Below, piece after piece: positions 13,723 to 25,920 of a stretch of 64,000 nucleotides of DNA. The stretch lies in the NCBI GenBank assembly GCA_029931535.1, contig JAQPZY010001523.1, positions 2,946,001 through 3,010,000 of the forward strand, given 5' to 3'. The stretch is from Margaritifera margaritifera (taxonomy: Eukaryota > Mollusca > Bivalvia > Unionida > Margaritiferidae). Made by a program: the position numbers and the translations under genes. Each line of letters starts with the position of its first letter. Positions within the stretch are counted from its first letter, which is position 1. The notes beneath the pieces are model-generated. The model was not told the origin of the DNA. It did not search any database and worked only from the letters and a program-made list of their open reading frames with translations.

Positions 13723-15179
13723 GGTATGTAGATCTTTTTTCTCCTATAAGTAAGTCGTTTTCCATTTATGTTAATTGTTACCCACAGATGGCAATATTAC
13801 TGCTGGATATAAGACATCCTCATTTGTAACATTCATACTATATTCAGCTAGAAATTGTTGCCATGTTCATATGAGATGACTTTGTCGGTAGTTATAGTAA
13901 TCTATTTTACTGAAGAAATGATACTCACTGTGATCTTTGGTATGGTAAAATTACAAATATGTTGTAACAAAATGGAAGTTTTGTCCAGTTATATACTGTA
14001 TATTAACCAATATGCCTTGGTTTGCCAAGGAATAAATATGTTGTTGCCATGCAACTATAATGACATGAAAGGTATGTGTTTTTATCAAAATATGAGTACA
14101 GTTTTTTTTTAATTTTTCATGGAAAATACCAATGATGTGAAAAGGTCATCTTTAATCATTTTATAGCAAAATGTTTTGTTGTTTAAGAGATCCTCCTTTT
14201 TTACAGACATTGTTGTAATGAAAAATGAACATCCTAAATCTTCCATAATTTTGCCCAGTGCCCTCACCCCTTCTTTTTTTATTTTTTTTTACTTATATGA
14301 AATGTTGAGGAACTTATACAGTTTTCAGCATTATTATGACTAGTGCCTTCTACAATGTTGTTGTCTTACCTGCCTAAGCATTGTGAGATACAATAGTCAC
14401 TTTTGCGGCAGTGGTGATGGCATCAGCAAGTTTTGTTTTCAAGTTTTTGAGAGTCGGAAACAGTGGTCATACTGACAAGTATATGGATGCAGGTGGAACA
14501 CCTGGTTCTGCTGAACTTAATTTGGTAAGAAAAAGTCTATGTTTTTCCACTTTATGACATGGTATATGCTATAAATTGGTCAGCAGATCCTGAATTACTT
14601 TAAACACACAAGAAATAGGTTGCACTGATTCATTTTGTGCATGAATCAAAACAAAAAAAAGATCTGCCAAATTTGAAAGAAAAATTAACAACTCTGCTGG
14701 TCTAAATGTTTACCATATGAAAAGGACCAGACTTTAATACGTATTTATGAATGTTTTTGTGATGCCTTGATAACAACCTAATAATCAATTGATGACAACT
14801 TCATCCCTTTTTTTTTTAATCATCTATCATGTCCACTTGTTGTGAATTCATTTATATTTGTGGTTTGAAAAAGCTCACACTTTCATTGGGTATTTAATTT
14901 TGTTGATTAAGGAAGGGGTCCTATTTTATCCACAACAGGATTATTGTTTGTTGGGTCTTTAATTTGTGGTTTTGTAACAAACACCAAATCCTTGTAAATT
15001 GGGGCCTCATGAAAAATAATGTATTTAGATAATTTGTTCTTTGCTTAAGCAATTGATCCTTGACAGAAATCTGTCTCTTCCCAAATAACCAGGAATTAAG
15101 ATTCTCTCTGCAGTATGGTCATAAAGTCTTATGGTTGAAATACCTAACAGATCCTTTTAAAACTTCCTTATTTTATTTA

Positions 15180-15262
15180 CTTTATAACCCAACTGCAAAA
15201 CAACATAGACCCAGATGTGCCATCACAGTATGCACCAGCAGATCTGGGTCTGTTGGTTGTTT
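15180..15262. mobile_element. Partial copy of the foldback MITE
   Basis: Contains CCAACTGCAAAACAACATAG and AGCAGATCTGGGTCTGTTGG, matching the inner part of the 13512-13722 element. Terminal arms are missing or eroded. Confidence 0.45.
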
Positions 15263-15329
15263 TTTTAATGGCACTTTCGACACATTATTTGCTATATCAT
15301 GCCAAGGAAATGGAAGCTAAGTGCCTGTC

Positions 15330-15440
15330 CCAAGGATATACTGAGACAGTTCGTTCGAACCTGGACAGGTAGCAAACCCACAACCCTTGGATTACAAGTC
15401 CTACACTCTACCAACTGAGATACTGCGGCTTGGATGAACA
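15330..15440 (-). repeat. tRNA-derived SINE fragment (minus strand)
   Basis: The minus strand reads GCCGCAGTATCTCAGTTGGT, then AGAGTGTAGGACTTGTAATC, resembling the A-box and anticodon arm of a tRNA. A B-box-like GTTCGAAC follows after an insertion. The layout is not a functional tRNA gene. Confidence 0.45.
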
Positions 15441-16199
15441 GCATATACTAGTAAAGTGCCAGCAGATCTTGTTTCACTAAACATTTCAAATTTTCTTCCT
15501 CAAATTGGGATTTTTAAATGTCTTTGTTATTTCTTGGCTTTGGAATTATGGGTTTTTCCCTGAATGTTAAGCAGGTATAAAGGATTAAACTACACTAGTA
15601 TTATCCTGCATATTTTTAAAGTTAGTCTTGTTATATCTCTGAGGAAAAATTGAGGATTTTCTCCAATTTGAGGAATTCCTCAACTTGTTTTTCAAAAATA
15701 AAAGGACTCTCAGGTGTACAATTTTAAAACTAATATCATTTTGCGTACTATTTATTGTATCTGCCTCTCACGAAAGTCCCACTATTGTCAGAAATATCAT
15801 AAGCAAGATAATGCAAACTTGTAATTGAGGAAAATTTTGGAGAACTTTAGTGAAACTGGGCCAGAGTCTGTTATGTTAGCAGTTGGGCATGTGTTATATA
15901 AAAACAAATACTGATGTATAATTTACAGTTAATTGTGTAGTAGTTTCTGCAAGCATGGAACTAATTTTGCAAGTTTTAATCATTTCTGTGTATTGTTCTG
16001 ATGTAGGAGATCCTATATGTGTGAATCTCTTCCATTATTGCAGTGTATTTGATATTTATTCCACTACTGCTTGCAGCAGAGGTACATTGATTTAGTCCTG
16101 TCCATTCATCCTGATAAGTTCCTTAGCACTATTGTAAGAAGAAAAATACTTGATGAAGGCAAATGATTTCTTTCTCTCTTTTTTTGTGTGTTATATGGA

Positions 16200-17060
16200 A
16201 CAGCAACACATGAAGGTTATATTGTGCCCAGGCAAGTAAAGTGCCTTGCCCAGAGACACACCATGGCAGCCAACCCTAGCTGCACCCTTTTGGTTGCAAG
16301 TCTGATAATGCCAAGACACTGCTCCTCCTCCTCCATTCTAATGAAATTTGGTTGGCTTGTTTGTATGCATATGTAGATGACCTGATTAGATTTTCATGCT
16401 ACTGAAGCAATTTTTTTTTTTTCATTTATAAATTGTTGGACTTTTTTTGTAGACAAATTGAATTTGGTGGCTTGTTTGTATGCATATGTAGATGACCTGA
16501 TTACATTTTCATGCTACTGAAGCAATTGTTGTTTTTTTTTTTCATTTATAAATTGTTGGACATTGGTACTTTATTGTGTTGCTGAATATATTGTTAGCAT
16601 GATTACACAAAGCTTACTTGACATAAACAGGGGAATGTTTGTATGCATATGTAAATGATATGATAGATTTTCATGCTACAGAAGCAATTTGTTTATTTAT
16701 AAATTAACTTTTTTTTTTACATTTTTGGGGGTGAAAATATTGTTAGCATGATTGCACAAAAAACCACTTGACAGAAGCAGATGAAGTTTGGGGGGAATGT
16801 ATGCTTGTATGTATATGTAGATGGTAGATGACATGATTAGATTCTCAATTCCCTAAAGAAATGTTTTTATCTATAAATTGTTGAACTTTTTTTAAATTTT
16901 TCGGGGGATGAAAATGATGTTATCATGATTGCATAAAAACTACTTGATGTAGATAAATTCAGTTTGGTGGGCATGTTTTTATGCACATGTAAATGACATG
17001 ATTACATTTTCCTGCTGCTAAAACAGGTTTTTGGTTGGTTTTTTTAATAAACTTTTTGGA
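16200..17060. repeat. SINE core and ~120-bp degenerate tandem repeat
   Basis: 16213-16330 has a reverse-oriented SINE core (CAAGTAAAGTGCCTTGCCCA). From 16340, about five diverged units share CTTGTTTGTATGCATATGTA, GATGACCTGATTA, TTTTCATGCTACTGAAGCAA and TTTATAAATTGTTGGAC. Non-coding. Confidence 0.55.
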
Positions 17061-17368
17061 CTTGAATTTTTTTGTCTGCAATGGGGCATACATGTGTTTC
17101 AAACACAAATCTAGTTTTCATTTGTGTTTTATATTTTCATTCAAATTTCAGATGTATAGTATTATCTACAGGGATGCCAATCTTTCCGGTTTAGCAGAAT
17201 TATTATAAATTTTTGTGTGAAAATTCCACATTCCGAGTTATATTGATGAAATGTCCAGAAATTAAAACTTTTTTTGGATCATATTTTAACAGTTGCTTTC
17301 TCTATGTATACAGGTAGAGACAAAAGTACTTCAGCACCAGTATAATAAACTGGTTCATATAAATTAAT

Positions 17369-17485
17369 TTCTCAATGTAATAAACATGTACATAACAATA
17401 AACCAGTCATTTTGACTCTAATGAGGTTTCTCAATGTAAAAAACATGTACATAACAATAAACCAGTCATTTTGACTCTAATTAGG
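17369..17485. repeat. Tandem duplication of a ~59-bp unit
   Basis: Two nearly identical copies of TCTCAATGTAATAAACATGT followed by ACATAACAATAAACCAGTCA stand head to tail. They differ by a few substitutions. No other feature was recognised in the surrounding 17.1-18.2 kb. Confidence 0.75.
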
Positions 17486-18239
17486 CGAACAAATAGCAGC
17501 AGAGATGAAGTGAAAAGGAAGATGCAGATAATTCCTGAGGATTGATGTTGTATGGTCTTGGTTCTGGAATTCGAGAAATGGATTCACCATTTTTAATCAC
17601 TGAACCTTCATTGTTTCTGACTGTACAGGTATGCATTGGCTTATAGAAGATGCAGTATGATTGTATAGGTTTGTTTCTTTTAACAAACGTGTTATTTGTT
17701 CCATATGGGTTGCCTAGATTCAGCAAAATTGATGCTAGGATTCCAGATCAGCATTCTCAGGGGTTGGTATCTCTGTTATCTGGATATAAATGCTACTCTG
17801 TTGGGCTTTTTTTGTAACTTTTATTAATATATTATTCAACATAAATACAGAAGTGTTATTCATGTTGAAATACATGTACACATTAGAAAGAGTGCAGAGA
17901 ATAGGTACTAAATATTGCAGTTTATTTTAGTGAACTTTAGTTTTTATTCTTCTTAAAATGAGACTTCATATTTGATGTGTATAATCATATATGTAGGTAT
18001 TGTGTTTAAGTCTTAGAGGAGGAAGTGGCAAAGGTTGTTTATCATATTTCAGTATCAAAAACTAACAACGAAAATCAGTATTTAAAATTCAGTAATTTTG
18101 CAGTTATTTTACTGAATATTAACCAAATGTTCATACCCATCCCAGATTCACAGATAGCAAAATGAACCTTGTAATGCATTAATTTCACCACTACTGGTAC
18201 ACCACTCCCTCAGTATAAGGCTTTTCATTATAACTTGAG

Positions 18240-20060
18240 AACCCTTGTTATACCCTTGTCTCCATAGTAATCAATGTGTCCATCTGTCTTTCCATCGTTC
18301 CATCCAGTACTTGTTAGCACAACTAGTTTCACAGTTTTTGACGAATTGCCATGAAACTTGATAAATATTGTCGTCATTATCTGTGGATGTATATATTGAC
18401 AAATCGCTTCACTCCCACAATTTTTTGAGTGTTATGGCCCTTTTTGTCTTATAGAAGTGTATGACACAAACTCGTAACACAACTAATCCTGCAGTTTTTG
18501 ATGGATTGCCATGAAACTTGGTATATATTATGTTCATCACCTGAAAATTCACATATTGACAAATCATTTTGCTCCTGCAGTATTTGATATATTGCTTAGT
18601 TTGTCTTGTAGCTTAATGCTATGTATGACACAATCTTGTTAGCGCAGTTAGTCATAGTTTTTCTCCATTGCCATGAAACTTGGTATATATTATGTTCTTC
18701 ACAAGAAGATGTACACATTGACAAATAACTTTGCTCCTGCAATGTTTTTTCGAGTTATTGCCCATTTTGTCTAATTGCTGAATGCAGTCTGTGATACGAT
18801 CTTTTTAGTGCAACTAGTCCCACCGTTTTTTGGGATTACCATGAAACTTGCTAAAGATTATGATTATCACCTAAGATGTGCATATCGACAAATCACTTTT
18901 CTCCCACAGCTGTTGTTTGAGTTATTGCCCTTTTTTTGTGGCATAATGCAGTGAATGACACAATCTTGTTAGCGCAACTAGTTCTGCAGATTTTTTCTTG
19001 CAGTTTTGAGCTCTACTGGTCATAAACCAAAAGAGCTTGTGGGATGGCCTGTTATCCATCATCCAATGTCCAATTGTCCGTTTGCTCAAGTTTCTTATCG
19101 CTACTCCTCCTAAACTACTTGGAGGATTGCCATGAAACTTTACACATGCATACATCCCAAGATCTAGCTGGTCCTAAATGAAAATGGTGCTGCTCAGACA
19201 TCCAATATGACCACTGCAGTGGCCATCTTTGAAATCTTATTGCTACTCCTGAATGGATGGTCATATCAACCTCCTTAAAATCTTGTTGTTACTCCTCCAA
19301 AATTGAAAGTCATATCGACATGGGGGTTTTCACAGGAAGACTTCCTATGGTATCTATTAGATCCTGACTGAAAATGATGCTGATTTGTCATCCAGTATGG
19401 CCACTATGGTGGCCATCTTGAAAATCTTGTTATCACTACTCCTACAGAAATTATGGTCATATTGGCATGGGGTTTTCACTAAATGACTTCTTACGATATC
19501 TACTAAATGAAAATGGTGCCCTGCAGATATCCAATATGGCTGCCAGAATGAACATAATGAACATCTTGTCATTAATGTTCCATGGGGATTTCACCAAAAG
19601 TCTACTAATGGTGTCTAGTTTGTCCTAAATGAAAATGGTGTCGATCTTACATCCAATATGGCTGCTACAGCAGCTAATTTGAAAATCTTGTCACTCAAGA
19701 TTATCAAAAATGGTTTCAACACTCAGCAGTTAAAAAGAAGAAATGTTCTGATCTTGAATCCTGGAAATTCTTTTTGGACAGTATAGGGTCAGTCACTTCA
19801 AGAGACTCTTGTTTATGGATTGCTGTGAAACTTGGTACATATTATGATCAAAAGATGCACATATTGACAAATCTTTGTGCTCCCATGATTTCTGTAAGCA
19901 TTATTGTCCGTTTTTGCTGAAGCAAGATGTATTGTATGACAGAATTTTGTGAATGCATCTTCACTTGCAGGTTTTAGTGGATTGCTGTAGAAATTAGTAC
20001 ATATCATGATCATCAACTAAAGATATGTATGATGACAATTCATTGTACTCGCACTATTTT
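18240..20060. repeat. Degenerate repeat tract (GCCATGAAACTTGGTA family)
   Basis: Many diverged units contain GATTGCCATGAAACTTGGTA, ATTGACAAATC, TTATTGCCC and GCGCAACTAGT. A second sub-family carries CCAATATGGC and ATCTTGAAAATCTTGTTAT. Related tracts are at 50420-51370 and 57390-57790. Confidence 0.65.
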
Positions 20061-20224
20061 CAGAAGAGTTGTGCACTTTTTTCTATTGTTGATGGGGTAG
20101 AGGTGTGATGCAGGGGAGGCAGGGGATGTATTTACATAAGCAAATTGCTCACCATTCCTCTAGTTTTATTTTAAAAGAAATGTAACAATATTGAGACAGA
20201 CATCATGAATCAATTTAGATTGGT

Positions 20225-20495
20225 ACAGCACTCCCTCACTATAAAACCATTCATTATAATGTGAGAACCCTTGTTTTAATTTGAAAGGAATATAACAGTA
20301 TTGAGGCAGGCATCATAAATCAGTACCCCAGTTTAACATGGGTCTTGTTATAAGGCAAGTGTGGTCATGGATTTCATTTCATTAAGTGGTTGTAAAATTA
20401 TGAGTCTCATTAACTTCATTATAAGGTGGTTTTACCATAAGGTATTATACTCTATGGCTCCCATGTACAGTGTTATAATGAGGGAGTACTGTGCT
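20225..20495. mobile_element. Possible MITE with short terminal inverted repeats
   Basis: The left end TACAGCACTCCCTCACTATA is complementary to the right end TTATAATGAGGGAGTACTGT with a few mismatches. No ORF lies inside. A related solo end is at about 18195-18245. The terminus style resembles Tc1/mariner-type non-autonomous elements; the family was not confirmed. Confidence 0.45.
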
Positions 20496-21659
20496 TTTTT
20501 TAACCAGAAATCTCTGGAGTATTAAGATGAACTTTATAAGTTAATATCTTTCTTGCTTATTCCAGAATCTGATAGATATACTGAAACATATATGAGGTGG
20601 AAATCTTCCATGTTCACATTATGATGCAAATGTTAGGGCTTACATGCAGTTAATTTCTTAAACAAGATTTCCCAGAGTTATCTGAATGACATGTTAGTTA
20701 TCTGAGTGACATGTTGGTTAGATTTTTTTTTTTAAATTAGCAATTCTTGTTTTATCTTTTAAGAAGAAAACTGATCTGACTGAGAACAGATAATTAGTAT
20801 TAATCATGATTTTAGTTTAAGGGTATATAGAATCAAGCCTGTTATATATTTCAATTATTTTACATTAATATTTTCTATCATGCTCTAGGTCATTGGCATA
20901 TCAATTTGTAAAGGTCTGTTTTGTAAGTCATGCAAAACATTTTGTTGTTAAATACTACTATTAAATTGTATAAAGAAATGCATGTTTTCTGTTATCTTTT
21001 TATTATATTTTTTATGCTTTTGTTTAGCTGGGATTCCTGGAATGTTTTAATTATGATGTCCACTAAAATCTTGTTTTTATTTTGTTGCATGAGAATTTTA
21101 TTTTAAATAAGCACTATAACATTTATTCTTTGTGTCAAATTGCAATATTTCATAACAAAAGCTGAGAGACGGACAGACATATATTAAAGCTGCAGTTTCA
21201 TCAATTCTCTAAAATCATGTAATGCTAAATTTCAGGACTCATTTGTGTTTAAAAGTATCTTAAAAACATTACTTTGAACTTTAAATTTAAAAGAAACCTG
21301 TAATTTTCAGCCATAATAGATTTTACGAAAGTATCACAAAGGAAACAAATTCCCTGTTGGGGAATTTGTTTGCAGAAATCATCATTGAAACTTTCATCTG
21401 TGCACAGTTTATCATGTGGCAGAAGGATGATCAGAAGTACCATAGTTACCCTTTTCCATTTCTGTTTATTATCAAACTATTCCTAAAAGCATCAAGCCTG
21501 CATATTTTTTCTCCATAAGTTTTGTTTCATTTTAATGATTTTAACATCATAGATGGTTCAACAGTGCGATCAGGCAAAACTCATGACAATGTTTAGAGTT
21601 CTTTCCCCTTTATTAGTAATCATAGATTTATATCAGGTGACTCAAGTCATATATATTAA

Positions 21660-21845
21660 TATGTGGTAACTCAGTAGTTAGCATGACAGACTTGCAACTG
21701 AAAGCGTGCAGAGTCGAATCCCAAATTCGGATCAGCGCGGCTCGGCTACCATGGTATGACTGGGCAAGGCACTCTACTCCAATTGTTTCAATGCCAAATA
21801 ACTTTCATGATTTGTGGTGCCATTAAACACCAAACCAAACCAAGT
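21660..21845 (+). repeat. tRNA-derived SINE
   Basis: The head has an A-box-like GGTAACTCAGTAGTTAGCAT and B-box-like GAGTCGAATCCCA. A central core contains CTGGGCAAGGCACTCTACTC, and the tail is TTAAACACCAAACCAAACC. This is a typical tRNA-head/core/tail SINE of mollusc genomes. Confidence 0.65.
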
Positions 21846-22223
21846 CATATATACTTCCAAAGTAAGTGAGAATCACACTGTATAAATATGAATACAAATT
21901 GTGCGAAAAGTTGTGATCATAAGTCGAGAACTGAGGACAGAAGAAAAAAATTGCGATGTTGGACTAATGGAAAATATTTGAAAGATGGAAAGTTCACAGT
22001 AAACAAAGCATAATCATGCAAATGTATTAGTTTTCTGAAAAAAAAGGAAGTGCATGTCAAAGAATTATTTTATTATCAGAAGGTAAATATTCTCTTCTTC
22101 CATTTAGGAGTTTGAATGTTGTCAGGGAAAACACCAGTCTGATGGATTTAGGTGATTTGACTCATTGTTACCACTAATCTGGACTTTAAAGAAACAATAC
22201 CTAATTTTCAAAGTGAAGCTCCA

Positions 22224-23645
22224 GGAACATCAAGGATCATGGCTTATGTAAACATCAAAGATCATGGGTTATGTAAACATCAAAGATCATGGGTTAACTC
22301 AACATCAAAGATCATGGCTCATATAAACATCAAAGATCATGGGTTAACTAAACATCAAAGATCATGGCTTATGTAAACATCAAGGATCATGGGTTATGTA
22401 AACATCAAAGATCATGGGTTATGTAAGCATCAAAGATCATGGGTTATGTAAACATCAAAGATCATGGGTTATGTAAACATCAAAGATCATGGGTTAACTA
22501 AACATCAAAGATCATGGGTTATGTAAACATCAAAGATCATGGGTTAACTAAACATCAAAGATCATGGGTTAACTAAACATCAAAGATCATGGTTCATATA
22601 AACATCAAAGATCATGGGTTATGTAAGCATCAAAGATCATGGGTTATGTAAACATCAAAGATCATGGCTCATGTAAACATCAAAGATCATGGGTTATGTA
22701 AGCATCAAGGATCATGGCTTATGTAAACATCAAGGATCATGGGTTAACTAAACATCAAAGATCATGGGTTATGTAAGCATCAAAGATCATGGGTTATGTA
22801 ATCATCAAGGATCATGGGTTATGTAAACATCAAGGATCATGGGTTATGTAAGCATCAAGGATCATGGGTTATGTAAACATCAAGGATCATTGATTAACTA
22901 AACATCAAGGATCATGGGTTATGTAAACATCAAGGATCATGGGTTAACTAAACATCAAAGATAATGGGTTATGTAAACATCAGAGATCATGGGTTATGTA
23001 AGCATCAAAGATCATGGGTTATGTAAACATCAAGGATCATGGGTTAACTAAACATCAAAGATCATGGCTTATGTAAACATCAAGGATCATGGGTTAACTA
23101 AACATCAAAGATCATGGGTTATGTAAGCATCAAAGATCATGGGTTACGTAAACATCAAAGATCATGGCTCATGTAAACATCAAAGATCATGGGTTATGTA
23201 AGCATCAAGGATCATGGCTTATGTAAACATCAAGGATCATGGGTTAACTAAACACCAAAGATCATGGGTTATGTAAGCATCAAAGATCATGGGTTATGTA
23301 AGCATCAAGGATCATGGGTTATGTAAACATCAAGGATCATGGGTTATGTAAGCATCAAGGATCATGGGTTATGTAAACATCAAGGATCATTGATTAACTA
23401 AACATCAAGGATCATGGGTTATGTAAACATCAAGGATCATGGGTTAACTAAACATCAAAGATCATGGGTTATGTAAACATCAAGGATCATAGGTTATGTA
23501 AACATCAAGGATCATGGGTTAACTAAACATCAAAGATCATGGGTTATGTAAACATCAAGGATCGTGGCTTATGTAAACATCAAAGATCATGGGTTATGTA
23601 AACATCAAAGGTTATGGGCTATGTAAACATCAAGGATCATGTGTT
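22224..23645. repeat. 25-bp satellite, about 57 copies, with 500-bp higher-order period
   Basis: The basic unit is AACATCAAAGATCATGGGTT plus ATGTA, with recurrent variants GGGTTAACTA, GGCTTATGTA, GGCTCATATA and AAGG for AAAG. The order of variants around 22620-22920 recurs almost exactly 500 bp later. The rare TGATTAACTA variant is at about 22891 and 23391. This shows a 20-unit higher-order repeat. Confidence 0.93.
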
Positions 23646-24067
23646 ATGTGTATTTGGAATAGATCTGCTTTTTGATTACTGTAATTGTGCATCAGCTTGG
23701 TTGGAAAAATGTTGATTTTTCTTTGACTTTGCTAAAGTTACATACAACACGTGGCAATATATTCCAGAAGAAGCGGTAGATGATTCAATAGCTGAAAAGA
23801 GTTTACGTTTACATGTGTTTATTTCTCACTTTATAGCTTTGACAACAAAACACCAGGTATTTTTTTTTTACAGTAGACAATATCCATGAAACATTTAAAA
23901 TGGAAAATAAACACATTTAAACGGTGTATACCTTATTATTTTCTAATTATGACAACGCATGATGACAAGGCTATGCAATTTACGACCATCCAACATTTTT
24001 CACTTAGTAGCTTTCTTTTATTTTTTTTAATTTTTTTGTTGTTGTAAAAAATGTTTACAGTATGAAA

Positions 24068-24172
24068 CTATTGTGTCTGTTTATCATTACTGTGGTTTAT
24101 ATCTATTGTGTCTGTTTATCATTACTGTGGTTTATATCTATTGTGTCTGTTTATCATTACTGTGGTTTATAT
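24068..24172. repeat. 35-bp unit repeated three times
   Basis: Three perfect copies of CTATTGTGTCTGTTTATCAT followed by TACTGTGGTTTATAT stand in tandem. Short, recent minisatellite. Confidence 0.85.
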
Positions 24173-24699
24173 CAAAACTTGTTTTCTTTCTTTTGAAATA
24201 ATAACTTTTCCTATGCACCATGATCCGTGCATCTTTACCGTTTGTTGACAACTTTAAAATCTGTTAGATTTTCTTTAAAAGGAATTAATATAATAATAGT
24301 AAGATACAAGAGCCTACCAGAAAATCAATTTGTTGTCATATCTGTTTCTGCGTAACCTAATTGGAATGCGAGGAATAAATGGTTTTATCAACTATTGACT
24401 GGGCCAATAATTGAATAATATATTACTCGTTAATGATTTCCCAATATTTGTGTTCATGGATTCTGAGAGGCCAGTTCTCAACTAGACGGATCATTTGTTG
24501 AGGTTCACATCCAGATTTAGCCAGAGAAAGAGCCATTCCTGGTCAGTTTCAATCAATGTTCATATTCCATGATTAGAAAATCGGACCTAATTCGTCATGT
24601 TAGACCAGTGATCCAGAAACATTTGTCTTACACATAGGCCAGGGGCAGGCAGCTTTTGAAGAAGTGCTTACTGCTGTCAAATTCTGCTTAACCTGAAAA

Positions 24700-25080
24700 T
24701 TTATTTTAGCCCACCTGGTCATAAGGCCAAGATAGCTTATGGTATGGCCCTGCGGCTGTGAACAATTGCAGTTTTAAACTAATTCTCAGAAACCACCAAC
24801 TTTGGCACAGATCAATCATCCTGGCATGAAGGGACTTCATACTTGTACAAATGATCCTGATTTGCCTTCAGGTATGTCCACCATGATAAAAAATAGTAAA
24901 ACTCTTTAAACAACTTCTTAAAAACCGTTGGACAGAATTTGATCAAGTTTGACAGAAAGCATCCTGACAGGAAGACTTTTCAAGTTTTTACAAATGATGC
25001 CGATTTACCTTCAAATAAGTCCTCCGTTACTAAAAGTAGTGTAATAAATTTGGGTATGTTCCATTTGTATTTACTTCTCC
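24700..25080. repeat. Degenerate repeat flanking the Polinton on the left
   Basis: Contains CATCCTGACAGGAAGACTTT, ACAAATGATGCCGATTTACC and TTCTTAAAAACCGTTGGACA. These motifs match the family that fills 46840-48290 on the other side of the element. No gene was seen between here and 25652. Confidence 0.5.
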
Positions 25081-25646
25081 ATTTATAGGTTTGTTAGATT
25101 TTAGTGATTAGTGGTTTAATTATGGGAAGTCGGTGTTGGGAAAATATTTCCCAGCTCGAGTAATTAGCCAATTTCTAGGAACAGGCGTCATACTTACAGT
25201 TGTTAAGAGACTTTGCAATTGCATGGATTAGTTTCGTAGTTTGAGATGGGGTCAGACTAGCATAAGTAGCATAAGTGGGCATGGAGCCAAGTAGTTCCTA
25301 TCTTAATTCAGAGGTGTTGATTGATTGTGCCTTTCGGTGGGAGATATTCGTGACAAGAACTACTGTTTTGTGCCATGAAATAATTGGGAAGAGGTCATCC
25401 CTTTGTTTGGAGATGCATTTCATTGCAGCAGTTGGTGGAAGTGCACGTGCGAAATGTGGTTCAGACGGTTGTTTTTGTTGACCCAGCGATGGAATCGGAA
25501 AATAGTTCCCTGCATTGGGTGTTTGAATTGTGTTATGTGTTTCATGCCACGTCGTGCTAACAAGGGAAAAGCCATGCAATTGTGAAGTAATAGTTATGAC
25601 ATTGTGGTCATTTATTTATTGATTAGAGAAAATTGTTTCTAGTCTT

Positions 25647-25652
25647 GGCGCT
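25647..25652. repeat. Target-site duplication, left copy
   Basis: GGCGCT lies immediately before the first base of the left TIR. The identical hexamer follows the right TIR at 46634-46639. A 6-bp duplication is the expected footprint of Polinton integrases. Confidence 0.93.
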
Positions 25653-25662
25653 AGTAGTAGAG

Positions 25663-25774
25663 GGTGGGTACTGGGGGACAGCCTTTTTTTGATGGCACTA
25701 TGGGGACACAAGATGCCCCATAATCTTGTGTCCCCATAGTGCCATCAAAAAAAGACTGTCCCCCAGTACCCACC
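25663..25774. repeat. Foldback hairpin inside the left TIR
   Basis: Arm 25663-25714 and arm 25723-25774 are 52 bp each and complementary, apart from one C/T difference next to the T7/A7 run. The spacer is 8 nt (GCCCCATA). The DNA could extrude a long cruciform about 10 bp from the element tip. Confidence 0.93.
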
Positions 25775-25863
25775 AAGATGGCAGGGGGGTCTCTATAGGT
25801 CCAAGATGGTGGGTGGACCTCTACGGGGGGGTGGGGGGGGGGGGGTGTGAGAAATAGAATTAA

Positions 25864-25898
25864 TCTTTCTTGAAAAAGGGTGGTCCTGAAAAAGGACC
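25864..25898 (-). terminator. Histone-type 3' end signal (stem-loop + HDE), left TIR
   Basis: On the minus strand, GGTCCT and AGGACC (25898-25893 and 25887-25882) form a 6-bp stem. The loop is 5 nt (TTTTC), one T longer than canonical. ACCCTTTTT and then CAAGAAAGA (25872-25864) follow, the latter like the U7-binding histone downstream element of sea urchin histone genes. It lies just after the stop of the minus-strand gene 25921-26472. Confidence 0.82.
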
Positions 25899-25920
25899 GT
25901 TGGAGGGGAAATAAAATTTT

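Larger units (their letters stand above)
25653..25903 (+). repeat. Left terminal inverted repeat (251 bp)
   Basis: It begins AGTAGTAGAGGGTGGGTACT and is the reverse complement of 46385-46633 as far as GGACCGTTGG. The only differences I can see are in a G/C homopolymer tract (about 25824-25846) and one extra A in the stem-loop at 25888-25892. It contains a 52-bp-arm foldback, a segment with CCAAGATGG repeats, the G tract, and the minus-sense histone-type 3' signal. Confidence 0.95.

Noticed and set aside
15330..15440. Possible tRNA gene on the minus strand
   Set aside because: The A-box and anticodon-like arm are present but the T-arm is displaced and no acceptor stem closes; it is a SINE fragment.
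21660..21845. Possible tRNA gene
   Set aside because: The A and B boxes are followed by a SINE core and tail and there is no cloverleaf.
22224..23645. Regular 25-bp repeats that could suggest a CRISPR array
   Set aside because: Units are contiguous with no unique spacers, and the context is animal DNA; it is a satellite.
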